A stretch of DNA of 64,000 nt from Bradyrhizobium sp. CB1650 (GTDB taxonomy: Bacteria > Pseudomonadota > Alphaproteobacteria > Rhizobiales > Xanthobacteraceae), in the NCBI RefSeq assembly GCF_029761915.1, contig NZ_CP121695.1, forward strand, positions 1,951,501 through 2,015,500, in the 5' to 3' direction. The translations under genes and the position numbers were made by a program. The notes beneath the pieces were generated by a model, which saw only the letters and a list, made by a program, of their open reading frames with translations, had not been told where the DNA came from and ran no database searches. Shown here piece by piece: positions 1-8,846 of the stretch; position 1 is the stretch's first letter; every line of letters starts with the position of its first letter.

Positions 1-384
1 CGCGGCCTGATCTACAACGGCGGCACCTCGTTCCTGATCGGCCTGTTGTTCGGCGACGTCACCGGCTCGTCCGCCGTGATCTTCGCCTCGCGCAGCGTGG
101 TCGAGGCCTCCTATTCGCGCGAGGCCGAGACCGACGCCGACACCTTCGCGATCGAGACGATGCACGCGCTCGGCCGCTCGCCGAAGCCCTCGGCCGAATT
201 GATGTTCCGCATCACCGGCAAGGAAGGCGGCTCCGGCTTCACCATCCTGTCGAGCCACCCGCTGACCGAGGACCGTCTCGCGCGCATGACCAGGGAAGAC
301 CGCCCGGTGAGCGGTCCGCCGCTGCTGACGAACGATGAGTGGCGTGCGCTGAAGGGGATTTGCGGCGGAAGCGGGAAGATCTGA
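1..384 (+). CDS. M48 family zinc metalloprotease, C-terminal part (5' end outside window)
   Basis: The reading frame is open from the first base, so the N-terminus and the HExxH zinc motif lie outside the window. The visible 127 residues hold a hydrophobic stretch (FLIGLLFG) and then YSREAETDADTFAIE. That motif matches the third zinc ligand region (ExxxD) of M48 peptidases, which are membrane-linked or periplasmic proteases. The end pattern 'SSHPLTEDRLARM' is also typical of this family. The gene converges on upp, with only 14 bases between the stop codons. Family assignment rests on these motifs; substrate unknown. Confidence 0.75.
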   Translation, partial: RGLIYNGGTSFLIGLLFGDVTGSSAVIFASRSVVEASYSREAETDADTFAIETMHALGRSPKPSAELMFRITGKEGGSGFTILSSHPLTEDRLARMTREDRPVSGPPLLTNDEWRALKGICGGSGKI

Positions 385-398
385 TCCTTCAGGCGCCG

Positions 399-1028
399 CT
401 ATCTCGTCCCGTACGCGCGGTCGCCGGCGTCGCCGAGACCCGGCAGGATAAAACCGTTCTCGTCGAGGCCCTCGTCGATCGCGGCGGTCCAGATCCGGAC
501 GTCCGGATGCAGTCCGCGAACGCGCTCGAGGCCCTCCGGCGCGGCGATCAGGCAGGCGAGGCGGATGTCCCTGGCGCCGCGCTCCTTGAGCCGGTCGACC
601 GCAGCAACGGCGGTGTTGGCGGTCGCGACCACCGGCGTCACCACGATCGCAAGCCGCTCGCTGAGGTCGGACGGCGATTTGAAGAAATACTCGACCGCCG
701 CGAAGGTATTGGGCTCGCGATAGAGCCCGATATGCGCGACACGCGCGGTCGGCACCAGATCCATCATGCCGTCGACGAAGGTCGTGCCGGCGCGCAGCAC
801 CGGGACGAAGACCAGCTTCTTGCCGGCGATCTTGGCCGAGTGCATGCGCGTCAGCGGCGTGTCGACGACGACGTCGGCGAGCGGCAGATCGCGCGTCACC
901 TCGTAGCAGAGGAGCATGCCGATCTCCTTGACCAGCTCGCGGAACGATTTTGTCGACATGGATTTGTCCCGCACCAAGGTCAGCTTGTGCTGGACCAGCG
1001 GATGATCGACGATTGTGACGCCTTCCAT
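399..1028 (-). CDS. upp: Uracil phosphoribosyltransferase
   Basis: Cytoplasmic enzyme of about 209 residues that converts uracil and PRPP to UMP. It starts [17 protein letters not shown], typical of Upp, and keeps VPVLRAG, the PRPP-binding [15 protein letters not shown] segment (canonical Upp has DPMLATGGS here) and a C-terminal [10 protein letters not shown]. The start at 1028 matches the usual Upp length. It is the last gene of a minus-strand cluster with a DUF1688/URC4 gene and a GTP-cyclohydrolase-II-like gene. That makes it the uracil phosphoribosyltransferase of the URC pyrimidine degradation route rather than only a salvage enzyme. The ATATGG to VATANT change in the PRPP loop may be a feature of the catabolic branch (inference). 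Confidence 0.9.
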   Translation of the reverse strand: MEGVTIVDHPLVQHKLTLVRDKSMSTKSFRELVKEIGMLLCYEVTRDLPLADVVVDTPLTRMHSAKIAGKKLVFVPVLRAGTTFVDGMMDLVPTARVAHIGLYREPNTFAAVEYFFKSPSDLSERLAIVVTPVVATANTAVAAVDRLKERGARDIRLACLIAAPEGLERVRGLHPDVRIWTAAIDEGLDENGFILPGLGDAGDRAYGTR

Positions 1029-1084
1029 GAGGGGATGCTCCTGAAATTTATCGATGCGCAATGCGATACGTTCGAACCCACGCG

Positions 1085-2329
1085 TTAAAAAACAGTGCCG
1101 TCGCTGACCACCTTGAGCGGCGGCGCGCCATCGGGACGGCGCGCGAAGGCGATGGCCCGGCCGGCGGCCCACGTGCCGCCCTCCAGGATGCTCGCGAGGG
1201 GTAGTGATTCCGGGCTGCGGCCGAGCTTGGCGCGAATGCACTCCGCGAGGCGGTCCAGCAGCGCCACCGTGAGCGCGCGCCACTCCACGACGAGCAGGGA
1301 GTCCACGGCATGCGCGCGGTCGGCGTCGGCGGCATCGCGCAGGCGCAGCACCTCATGATCGACGAACAGGCCGCCATTGCGGTATTCGGCAAGCCCGGTC
1401 AGGCCGTCGATGTCGGTCACCTCAAGGCCGGCGCGCTGCAGCGGCTCGATCAGCGAATAGCTCAGCCATTGCGACAGTTTGTGCAGCGGAACGAAGCCGG
1501 TGGTCGCATCATCCGCCGTGATCGCCGGGTGGCGCCAGCAATCGCCGAGCGAAAGTCCCGCAAGTTCGAGCCGCGACGGCCAGATCGGCCCGAACTGGTT
1601 CAACACCTCGGACAAGATGACGGGCGCAGCGATCGCACCATTGTTCGCCTGCACCGCAAGACGATCGAACAGACCTCCGGGCCGCGGCGTGTCGCGCAAG
1701 CCAAAGATCTCGGCACGCTCCGCCACCAGCCTGCCCAGACGCCGCAGCAGGTCCGCGCGTCCCTCAAGACCGAGCAGCGGATTTGCCTCCGTGACCTGAA
1801 AGCCGGACTGGAGCGAGCCGGGCGGCAGTTGCGCAATCGCGTCCGCATCAACCCTGAACGGTGCTCCCGTATCGGCGGAGAAGGCGCCGCTTGCAAACAT
1901 GTCGAGGCTTGCGATCGCAAGCCCCTCGGACCGGCCGATGCTCTGTCCCGTCACGGCGTCGCGGTAGCGCCAGGCCGCTCCGGCGCCGGCATCGAGCAAC
2001 ACGCTGACGATCGCAAGGTCGAACTCGGCGCGCGCCCGCGCGGCGCGATCCGGCCACGCAGCGGCTTCGGCAAGGCGCGCCCAGCGATCAACGCCGCCGA
2101 GCACGAAGTGTCGCCACCGCGCGTGGAAGGGAATGTCCAGCGTCGGATAAGCCTTGCGCGTGACCGCGACCACGGCCTCCGCAACGCCATCCATGCGATC
2201 GAGATCGATCGTGAAATGCGTGAGGTGGCCGCGCAAGGCCAGCTCGAGCATCTGCCCGGCACGCGCGCGCACCGCGCCTGCGGTGAGCAGCGAACGGGCC
2301 TCTCGTTCTGTCGCCGTGGCGTCCGCCAT
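1085..2329 (-). CDS. URC4/urg3 family protein (DUF1688), uracil catabolism
   Basis: A 414-residue soluble protein with the features of the DUF1688/URC4 family. Examples are a conserved [13 protein letters not shown]-terminus, [22 protein letters not shown] and [14 protein letters not shown]. The biochemical step is unknown, but the family is required for the URC route of uracil degradation in yeasts and occurs beside GTP-cyclohydrolase-II-like genes in bacteria. Here it lies 7 bases downstream of such a gene and upstream of upp, so all three are probably co-transcribed. ATG at 2329 is used as start; a GTG codon sits directly before it. Confidence 0.85.
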   Translation of the reverse strand: MADATATEREARSLLTAGAVRARAGQMLELALRGHLTHFTIDLDRMDGVAEAVVAVTRKAYPTLDIPFHARWRHFVLGGVDRWARLAEAAAWPDRAARARAEFDLAIVSVLLDAGAGAAWRYRDAVTGQSIGRSEGLAIASLDMFASGAFSADTGAPFRVDADAIAQLPPGSLQSGFQVTEANPLLGLEGRADLLRRLGRLVAERAEIFGLRDTPRPGGLFDRLAVQANNGAIAAPVILSEVLNQFGPIWPSRLELAGLSLGDCWRHPAITADDATTGFVPLHKLSQWLSYSLIEPLQRAGLEVTDIDGLTGLAEYRNGGLFVDHEVLRLRDAADADRAHAVDSLLVVEWRALTVALLDRLAECIRAKLGRSPESLPLASILEGGTWAAGRAIAFARRPDGAPPLKVVSDGTVF

Positions 2330-2336
2330 CACGTTA

Positions 2337-3593
2337 TCAGTATTTCTCCAGCGAACGCCCGACGACGCCGTTCACGTCCTTTTCGGGCGCAACGTCGGTC
2401 GAGTAATATCCGGCGGCCTTCTTCGCGGCGATTTCGACATAGGCATCGGCGGGAATCAGCTCCGGCGGAATCGGCACGCGTTCGACGATGTCGATGCCCT
2501 GCGAGGTGAGCGCGTCGTATTTCATGTCGCTCATCGACAGGAAGCGGTCGATGCGCTTCAAGCCCAGCCAGTGGATGGTGTCCGGCATGAGCTGCTGGAA
2601 GCGCGCATCCTGGACGCCCGCGACGCATTCGGTGCGCTCGAAATAGGCCGCAGCCGCATCGCCGTCCTCCTGGCGCTTGCGCGCATTGTAGACCAGGAAT
2701 TTCGTGACCTCGCCGAGCGCGCGCCCTTCCTTGCGGTTGTAGACGACGAGCCCGAGCCCGCCCTCCTGTGCGCCGCGCGCGGATTCCTCGATGCCATGGA
2801 TCAAGTAAGGCCGGCAGGTGCAGATATCCGAGCCGAACACGTCCGAGCCGTTGCACTCGTCATGCACGCGGCAGGTGATCCTGGTGCGATGGTCGGGCAG
2901 CTTGCTGACGTCGCCGAACATGTAGACGGTGGTGCCGCCGATCGGCGGCAAGAACACCTTCATGTCCGGCCGCGTCACGAGCTCGGGGAACATGCCGGCG
3001 GTCTGCTCGAACAGCGTGCGGCGCAGCTCTGTCTCGCCCGTGCCGAAGCGGGCCGCGAGGCCGGGCAGATACCAGACCGGATCGATAGCGATCTTCACCA
3101 CCGAGACGCTGCCATTGGCATGCACGACCTCGCCGTCGGCGCGCAGCCGCTTGGCCGCCAGCGCATCGCGGATCTCCGGCAGGTCGAGCCGCGCGCGGGT
3201 CACCGCGATGCTCGGCCTTATGTCGGCGCCCTCGGCGATCTCCCGGCGGAAATTCTCGGCGACGAGATGCCCCCAGGGATCGAGCGCGACGATCCTGGTG
3301 GGATCGTTCCATTGCGGAAACGGCCCGATGGTGGCGGCTGGAAACGTATTGGTGAGATCAGGGCGCCGGATCGGATCGAGCGCGCCCGCGGAAACGGCGA
3401 GCGCCCGGTACACCGCATAGGAGCCGCCATGGCTGCCGATCACGTTGCGATCCTGCGAGCGCGATACCGTGCCGATGATCGGCCCGCGCTCGCGCGCATC
3501 CGCGGCGCCCCAGTGAATCGGAAAAGCTGCCTTCCTGCCCGGCTCCGGATGGGAGGTGAGGCGGATGTGATCGGTACGGTTCGCTCGGCTCAT
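2337..3593 (-). CDS. GTP cyclohydrolase II-like protein of the URC uracil-degradation pathway
   Basis: A 418-residue protein whose C-terminal half resembles RibA. It has RVHDECNGSDVFGSDICTC, matching the zinc and GTP-binding pattern RVHSEC..DVFGS..CDC of GTP cyclohydrolase II. The N-terminal half (about 1-180) is an extension typical of URC1-like enzymes and absent from RibA. DUF1688 and upp follow in the same direction with a 7-base gap. The context therefore supports uracil catabolism rather than riboflavin synthesis, and no other rib gene is nearby. The ATG at 3593 is chosen over an in-frame TTG two codons upstream. A terminator-like hairpin lies just upstream in the leader. Confidence 0.85.
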   Translation of the reverse strand: MSRANRTDHIRLTSHPEPGRKAAFPIHWGAADARERGPIIGTVSRSQDRNVIGSHGGSYAVYRALAVSAGALDPIRRPDLTNTFPAATIGPFPQWNDPTRIVALDPWGHLVAENFRREIAEGADIRPSIAVTRARLDLPEIRDALAAKRLRADGEVVHANGSVSVVKIAIDPVWYLPGLAARFGTGETELRRTLFEQTAGMFPELVTRPDMKVFLPPIGGTTVYMFGDVSKLPDHRTRITCRVHDECNGSDVFGSDICTCRPYLIHGIEESARGAQEGGLGLVVYNRKEGRALGEVTKFLVYNARKRQEDGDAAAAYFERTECVAGVQDARFQQLMPDTIHWLGLKRIDRFLSMSDMKYDALTSQGIDIVERVPIPPELIPADAYVEIAAKKAAGYYSTDVAPEKDVNGVVGRSLEKY

Positions 3594-3605
3594 AACCAAA
3601 CTCCC

Positions 3606-3642
3606 AAAAAGCCAACGGCCCGCCTGTCGGACGGGCCTGGCT
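3606..3642 (-). promoter_or_regulatory. Terminator-like hairpin in the leader of the URC cluster (possible attenuator)
   Basis: On the minus strand an 11-bp stem forms from AGCCA+GGCCCG paired with CGGGCC+TGGCT, with a two-base bulge and a nine-base loop. It is followed by five T residues. This is a good intrinsic terminator, yet it ends only about 13 bases before the ATG of the GTP-cyclohydrolase-II-like gene and points in the same direction. It could attenuate the cluster. No upstream minus-strand gene was found that it would otherwise serve. Confidence 0.5.
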
Positions 3643-3919
3643 CAGTCGCGTTGCCGGAACACCGGCGACGCGCCCTAATCTTTCATATTGTAGCGGCGAG
3701 CTGCGACGGACAAGTTAATCGTGCCGCACGGCGGGCCCGTTCATTTTACACCTTGGACATATAGGTATTCGTCCCGCTTGGCCGAATGCTTGGCACGGGC
3801 TTGCGCGATACTTCGGCCTGCAGTTCTGCAGCTTGATTATCTAGTTGATAATATTTAACTTTATTGAGTTTGGCTCCGCGCCGGAAATGCTGCATTGGGC
3901 CGCTCCACTGGATCTCTCG

Positions 3920-4975
3920 ATGCCGAATCCGGTTGCGTCCCGACACAATTCAGTCGTCGTCTCCCGGTTAGGTCGATCTATCGGATCGGGGGCAAGCTTG
4001 TCGTACAGAACGCTTTGCGCGTGCGTCGCCGTGCTCGGCTGCCTGGCCTCGACGGCTCGCGCTGCCGGCATCCAGCTCCTCAACTCCGATCCAGCCCTGT
4101 CAGGCGCCATCTGGTACCCCTGCGCGGGCGAGCCCGCACACATTTCGCTCGGCAATCTGGATGTGGGCGCCGATTTCGGGCTGACCGGTGTGAAGGATTG
4201 CCCGGTCACCGGCACGAAGCTGCCGCTCGTCGTGTTCTCCCACGGCCGCGGCGGCTGGTTCGGCCAGCATCACGACACCGTAGAAGCATTGGCTGATGCC
4301 GGCTTCGTCGTCGCCGCGATCAATCATCCCGGCGACAGTTTTGGCAACTCCGCCCAGCGTGACGATCTCTCCGTCTTTGCCTCGCGTCCGGTGGACATCG
4401 TTCGCCTGCTCGATTTCGTCCTGCACGACTGGAAGGACCGGGCGGTGATCGATCCCGCAAGGATCGGCTTCTTCGGCTTCTCCAAGGGCGGCTATACCGG
4501 CCTGATCCTGATTGGAGGCGCGCCGGATTTCGCGAGGCTAGCCGAATTCTGCCAGGACAAGACGGGAGCTTGCGCAGAGCTCCATGGCGGAGCGGCCGGG
4601 CCGCATCCGCCTCACGATGCGCGCATCCGGGCCGCCGTGATCGTCGATCCCTCGACTGGAGTATTGTTTACGCGCGACACGCTCGCCGCGATCAATATCC
4701 CTCTGCAGTATTGGCGATCCGAGCGGGGAGGCCCGGGCGTCGGCGATGGTTCGGGCACCGCACGTATGGCCGAAATTCTGCCGAGCGAGCGTGAATTTCA
4801 TGCCGTGCCGGCGGGCCACTTCGCCTTCCTCGCGCCCTGCTCGTCGGAACTCGCGGCTGCGATCCCGCGCATCTGCACCGACAATCCGGCGGATTTCGAC
4901 AGGGCCGCGTTCCATCGCGACTTCAACGCGAACGTCACGCGGTTCTTTCGCGAGCATCTCGCACCCGCGCCGTGA
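3920..4975 (+). CDS. Secreted alpha/beta hydrolase (dienelactone-hydrolase/PAF-acetylhydrolase-like)
   Basis: About 351 residues. The N-terminal region has a hydrophobic run, LCACVAVLGCLASTARA, ending in an Ala-x-Ala cleavage signal, so export is likely. The mature part shows LPLVVFSHGRGG (oxyanion-hole strand), the nucleophile elbow GFFGFSKGG with Ser in GxSxG, and a C-terminal VPAGHFAFL that would supply the catalytic His. The substrate cannot be deduced. The start is uncertain: ATG 3920 is used, but ATG 3887 or a TTG at 3845 are in frame and no strong Shine-Dalgarno decides. It stands alone between the URC cluster and a palindromic repeat. Confidence 0.7.
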   Translation: MPNPVASRHNSVVVSRLGRSIGSGASLSYRTLCACVAVLGCLASTARAAGIQLLNSDPALSGAIWYPCAGEPAHISLGNLDVGADFGLTGVKDCPVTGTKLPLVVFSHGRGGWFGQHHDTVEALADAGFVVAAINHPGDSFGNSAQRDDLSVFASRPVDIVRLLDFVLHDWKDRAVIDPARIGFFGFSKGGYTGLILIGGAPDFARLAEFCQDKTGACAELHGGAAGPHPPHDARIRAAVIVDPSTGVLFTRDTLAAINIPLQYWRSERGGPGVGDGSGTARMAEILPSEREFHAVPAGHFAFLAPCSSELAAAIPRICTDNPADFDRAAFHRDFNANVTRFFREHLAPAP

Positions 4976-4993
4976 ACAATGTGCATGCAGGAG

Positions 4994-5078
4994 GTCGTCA
5001 TGCCCGGGCTTGTCCCGGGCATCCACGTTCTTTGTCCCGCGGGGTAAGGCGTCGATGGCAGGACAAGCCCGGCCAATG
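4994..5078. repeat. Dispersed palindromic repeat, copy 1
   Basis: An inverted repeat of the form GTCATGCCCGGG...CCGGGCATCCACG followed by a spacer and CG-TCGATGG..GGACAAGCCCGGCCA. A close second copy is at 7041-7130. It lies between two convergent-independent genes in noncoding DNA, as REP/BIME-type elements do. Confidence 0.75.
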
Positions 5079-5177
5079 TGGAGGCATCGCGTGCGATCGC
5101 TCTGCAATCCGATTGACTAGACAAAATGTCCAAACTCAGACATATCGTTTAGATCGGGTCTCGTTCAGGAGAACGCC

Positions 5178-6300
5178 ATGTCTGCCAGCTATGTCGATCC
5201 TCGCAACGGAAAGCTCTATCCGCTGGACCAGCCGCGCTGGTGCTCGGATGAGCGCACGCCGCTGCTGGTCACACCTGGGGCGGGGATGTCGCGCGAGGAG
5301 ATCGACAGCCGTGCGCGGTCGCTCTGGCGATACCGCGCGGCGCTGCCGGTCGCGATCGACAGGCCGATCACGCTCGGCGAAGGCTGCACGCCGCTGGTGC
5401 AGCAGGCCTGGGGCGACCTGCGGCCGTTCTTCAAGCTCGAATGGTTCAATCCGACCGGTAGCTTCAAGGACAGGGGCTCGTCGGTGATGCTGTCGTTCCT
5501 CAGGCAGATAGGTGTAGACGCCATTCTGGAAGACAGCTCCGGCAATGGCGGCTCATCCATGGCCGGGCTCGGTGCCGCCGGCGGGATGCGCGTGAAGATT
5601 TTGGCCCCCGCCTCGACGTCGCCCGCGAAGATCGCGCAGGTGCGCGCCTATGGCGCCGAAGTGCAACTCGTCGAAGGCCCACGCGAGGAATCGGAGGCCG
5701 AGGCCATCCGGCAGTCGCACCAGACCTTCTACGCCAGCCACAACTGGCAGCCGTTCTTCCTCGAAGGCACAAAATCGCTCGCCTATGAAATCTGGGAGGA
5801 TCTCGGTTTTCGCGCGCCCGACAACGTCATCGTCCCCGTCGGCGCCGGCAGCAGCCTGCTCGGTTGTGCCTTCGGCTTCCGCGAGCTGCTCAGGGCTGGC
5901 CAGATCACAAAACTGCCGCGCCTGTTCGCGGCCCAGCCGCTGAACTGCTCGCCGATCGATGCAAGCTTCAAGGCCGGCGTCGATACGCAGGTAGCGCGCG
6001 AAGTGCACAAGACCATCGCCGAAGGCACCCATCAAGAATCCCCTGCGCCTGCGCGAGATCATCGGCGCCTTGCGCGAGAGCGGCGGCGGCACGGTTGCGC
6101 TTAGCGAGGAGGAGATCGTCGCCGCCCTGCGTCGCCTCGCGCGCCAGGGACTGTTCGCTGAGCCCACCAGCGCAAGCGCGGCCGCGGCGCTGGACAAGCT
6201 CACCAGCGCCGGTGCCATCAAGGCGAATGAAGCCACGGTGGCAGTGCTCACCGGCACAGGCCTAAAGGCCGCAACCATCGTCGCCGATCTCGTGCAATAG
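5178..6300 (+). pseudogene. Threonine-synthase-like PLP enzyme, frameshifted near the C-terminus
   Basis: The first 280 or so residues encode a fold-type II PLP enzyme. They include GCTPLV, the PLP-lysine motif NPTGSFKDRGS, and the glycine-rich SSGNGGSSMAGLGAAGG and VPVGAGSS loops. The frame then breaks near 6027-6032. After 'TIAEGT' the family sequence continues in another frame as IKNPLRLREIIGALRESGGGTVALSEEE and runs to 6300. Loss of two bases (ACC-GCC-ATC to ACCC-ATC) would explain it. The intact protein would be about 375 residues. The PLP site survives, so a truncated product might fold, but the gene is probably inactive unless the shift is a sequencing error. A DauR-like regulator gene follows 9 bases later. 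Confidence 0.75.
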
Positions 6301-6309
6301 GACCGCGCG

Positions 6310-6963
6310 ATGAGCCGCCGCAAGTCCGCCACCTCGCGCAGCGTCGCGGCAGACCGCAAGGTGCTGTTCGAGCAACTGGAACAGATCGCGCAGGGGTTGG
6401 GCGAGACCTTTGCGCCGTTCTGCGAAGTCGTGCTGCACGATCTCACCCATCCCAGGAACGCGATCCTCGCCATTCACAACAACCTGTCGGGACGCAAGGT
6501 CGGCCAGTCCGCGACCGGGCTCGGGCTCGCCCGCATCGCCGATCCCGACTACGCGCAGGTGATCGCGAACTACGCCAACCGCTTTGCGGATGGCAGGCAG
6601 GCCAAGAGCACGTCCATCGGCATCAAGGATGCGGATGGCGCATACGTCGCCGCGCTCTGCCTGAATGTCGACCTGACGCTGTTCCAGGGCCTGCAGAGCG
6701 CCATCGGCCAGTTCGTCAGCGTCGATGCGCAAAACAGCCCGCGCGAGTCGCTCAGCCCGATTGGGGCGGAGGCGATCCGCGCACATATCGACCAGTTCGC
6801 GGCGCGCCGCGCCACCACGCCGCGCGCCTTGACCACGGAGGATCGCCGCACTCTGCTGCGCGAACTGAGGGACGCCGGCTGCATGCAGGTGCGTCGCTCC
6901 TCGGACATCATCGCCGCCCATCTCGGCGTGTCGCGCGCCACGGTGTATGCCGATGCGAGGTGA
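6310..6963 (+). CDS. YheO/DauR-like transcriptional regulator (PAS-like plus HTH)
   Basis: 217 residues. Residues about 20-130 match the YheO-like PAS domain (FAPFCEVVLHDLTHPRNAILAIHNN... and SIGIKDADGAYVAALCLNVDLT). The C-terminal 50 residues form the DauR-type HTH (LLRELRDAGCMQVRRSSDIIAAHLGVSRATVYADAR). Relatives include DauR, the repressor of D-arginine catabolism. It sits 9 bases downstream of the broken PLP-enzyme gene and is probably co-transcribed with it, so the two may belong to one amino-acid use module (inference). Confidence 0.85.
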   Translation: MSRRKSATSRSVAADRKVLFEQLEQIAQGLGETFAPFCEVVLHDLTHPRNAILAIHNNLSGRKVGQSATGLGLARIADPDYAQVIANYANRFADGRQAKSTSIGIKDADGAYVAALCLNVDLTLFQGLQSAIGQFVSVDAQNSPRESLSPIGAEAIRAHIDQFAARRATTPRALTTEDRRTLLRELRDAGCMQVRRSSDIIAAHLGVSRATVYADAR

Positions 6964-7040
6964 TGTGGGCAAGCGTAAGCAGTGGTCGCTTTAGTCAGCC
7001 GGACCGCATCACTTTGGCGATGCTCGCGATCTCACCGGAG

Positions 7041-7130
7041 GTCGTCATGCCCGGGCGTGTCCCGGGCATCCACGTTCTCTGTAGTGCGGGAAAGGCGTGG
7101 ATGGCCGGGACAAGCCCGGCCATGACGATG
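7041..7130. repeat. Dispersed palindromic repeat, copy 2
   Basis: The left arm GTCGTCATGCCCGGGCG-TGTCCCGGGCATCCACG is followed by a spacer and the complementary right arm CGTGGATGGCCGGGACAAGCCCGGCCATGACG. The outer arms pair almost end to end. It matches the copy at 4994-5078 apart from small changes, and sits downstream of the DauR-like regulator. Confidence 0.8.
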
Positions 7131-7141
7131 TGGAAGCTTTA

Positions 7142-7860
7142 GCGCACCAAACGCTGGCAGCGCACACGTGGATTTCGATTTTTTAGAAATCTATCTTGAC
7201 TTCTCCGCCGCATCATTTATGTTCCTGTTTTGTTCTATTCCTCCAGAGGGGCGTATCGCGATCGTCACGAAACGCGGGATGGAATGCGATGGCCGCGACG
7301 GCGTCGGGTGCGAGCTGCGTTGCAGGGCGGGAATCCCGTGAGCAATGGCGATCGCGCCGACGACACGGCGCTGACAGCATCTTCGCGTCAGGTCTCGACG
7401 GTGAGCGCACGCGAGCCGTCGAGAGCCCGGCGAGGACGTGCGCGGACGGCGAAGTCGTGTGGTCCTGACGCCCGAATCTGGCGTCAAGTCGTGCCGTGAT
7501 GTGTGAAGCCCAACCGGGAGATGCACATCGACAATCGGCAGGGCGACGGGGGCAATTGGGTTCGACTCCCCGGGGAGAGCACGAAGTAAGCTGTAAAACC
7601 ATTGCGCAGGGAAGGCCGGGCGATCACGGCTTCACCCGTGGTCCACCCGTGCGCATTTCCTCAGCACACGGGATTGCGGGTGCCAGCCGGCGCCCGGCCT
7701 TCCCTGCGCCCTCTGGTCTTCAGAGCGGCGAGACGGCAGCTCAGCTCGGGCGAAATGCGCCGCGAGAACGCGCCGCCGTGCGTGTCGCAGGCACGCGTTG
7801 AACCTTCTGCATCTGTCACTTGCCTCATGGAGGAGGGACTTCACGCGAAGGGAGAGTTTC
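7142..7860. other. Gene-poor interval with a structured repeat
   Basis: No convincing gene was found in these roughly 720 bases. The short open frames lack recognisable domains or ribosome sites. The region holds a large inverted repeat (7604-7709, listed separately) and a G+C-rich unit upstream of it. Together they look like a dispersed noncoding element of Bradyrhizobium-type genomes (recollection, not a search). Confidence 0.5.
7604..7709. repeat. Large hairpin element with 19-bp perfect arms
   Basis: GCGCAGGGAAGGCCGGGCG at 7604-7622 is exactly complementary to 7691-7709. The 68-base loop contains shorter near-palindromes (for example CCCGTGG-TCCACCCGTG). It would fold into a very stable RNA or DNA hairpin. 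I recall similar 'CGCAGGGAAGGCCGGG' units as common noncoding repeats in Bradyrhizobium, but this is unverified here. Confidence 0.75.
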
Positions 7861-8661
7861 ATGACCGATCCGTTTGCAGGCTTCAAGGCGATCCAGAAGG
7901 AAGCCTGGTCGCTGTTCACGCCGATGGAGGTCTTCACGACGCCATCAGCGGCGAGGCTCGTGAATTTTGCCGGCGTTGCCGCGGGCCAAAGGCTGCTTGA
8001 CGTCGGATGCGGTACCGGTGTCGTCGCGATCACGGCGGCGCGCCGCGGTGCCAAGGTGAAGGGGCTTGACCTGTCGCCGGTCCTGATCGGGCGCGCCCGC
8101 GAGCACGCGCAGCTCGTGAACCTCGATGTCGACTTCAGGGATGGCGACGCCGAGAGCCTGCCCTATGGCGACGACGAGTTCGACGTGGTGCTCAGCCAGT
8201 TCGGCCACATGTTCGCGCCACGCCCCGAGGTCGCCATTGTCGAGATGCTGCGCGTGCTGAAGCCCGGTGGCACCATCGCCTTCTCCACCTGGCCGCCGCA
8301 TCTCTATGTGGGGCGGATGTTCGCGCTGATCGCGCGCCACGTGCCGCCGCCCGAGGGCGTGGCCTCGCCGGTGCTGTGGGGCGATCCGAAGATCATCACC
8401 GAGCGCCTTGCGGGCAAGGTGAAGGACCTCTCCTTCGAGATGGACATCATGATGCCGTCCGCGCTCAGCCCGCAGCATTTCCGCCGCACGATGGAATCCG
8501 CCATCGGGCCCGTGATCAAGCTCGTCGCCCAGTACAAGGACGAACCGGACAAGCTGCGCAGTTTCCGCGCCGAGTTCGACGCACTGACCTCGGAGTATTT
8601 CGACCGCAGCAACAACGTGATGCGTCAGCAGTTCTTGATGACGAAGGCGCGGAAGGCGTGA
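7861..8661 (+). CDS. Class I SAM-dependent methyltransferase
   Basis: A 266-residue cytoplasmic protein with the Rossmann methyltransferase motifs in order. Motif I is LLDVGCGTGVVAITAARRGA (about 41-60), the acidic end of strand 2 is GLDLSP, and motif II/III is DGDAESLPYGDDEFDVVLSQFG. Then comes VEMLRVLKPGGTIAFSTW. This is the UbiE/SmtA-like group acting on small molecules; the substrate is unknown. ATG 7861 is preceded by a good ribosome site (AAGGGAGAG). No neighbour shares its operon. Confidence 0.85.
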   Translation: MTDPFAGFKAIQKEAWSLFTPMEVFTTPSAARLVNFAGVAAGQRLLDVGCGTGVVAITAARRGAKVKGLDLSPVLIGRAREHAQLVNLDVDFRDGDAESLPYGDDEFDVVLSQFGHMFAPRPEVAIVEMLRVLKPGGTIAFSTWPPHLYVGRMFALIARHVPPPEGVASPVLWGDPKIITERLAGKVKDLSFEMDIMMPSALSPQHFRRTMESAIGPVIKLVAQYKDEPDKLRSFRAEFDALTSEYFDRSNNVMRQQFLMTKARKA

Positions 8662-8680
8662 GGGGCGATCGCGGCCGCTT

Positions 8681-8829
8681 TCCCTTCTCCCCTTGTGGGA
8701 GAAGGTGGCGCGGAGCGCCGGATGAGGGGTTGTTTCCTCAGACTCCTGGCGAAAGTTGCAAGCGCGGAGAGAGACCCCTCACCCGGCTTCGCTTCGCGAA
8801 GCCACCCTCTCCCACAAGGGGGAGAGGGT
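8681..8829. repeat. Imperfect inverted repeat, 'ccctctccc-acaagggggagaggg' type
   Basis: The left end CCCTTCTCCCCTTGTGGGAGAAGG and the right end CCCTCTCCCACAAGGGGGAGAGGG are themselves palindromic and also complement each other. Between them are GGATGAGGGGT and ACCCCTCACCCGG arms. The structure lies between two convergent genes. It may act as a bidirectional terminator as well as a dispersed repeat. Confidence 0.7.
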
Positions 8830-8846
8830 GCAGCGTTCATGTGGCT

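Noticed and set aside
2154..3764. A 536-codon plus-strand open frame
   Set aside because: Antisense to the GTP-cyclohydrolase-II-like gene; composition is that of a reversed coding strand.
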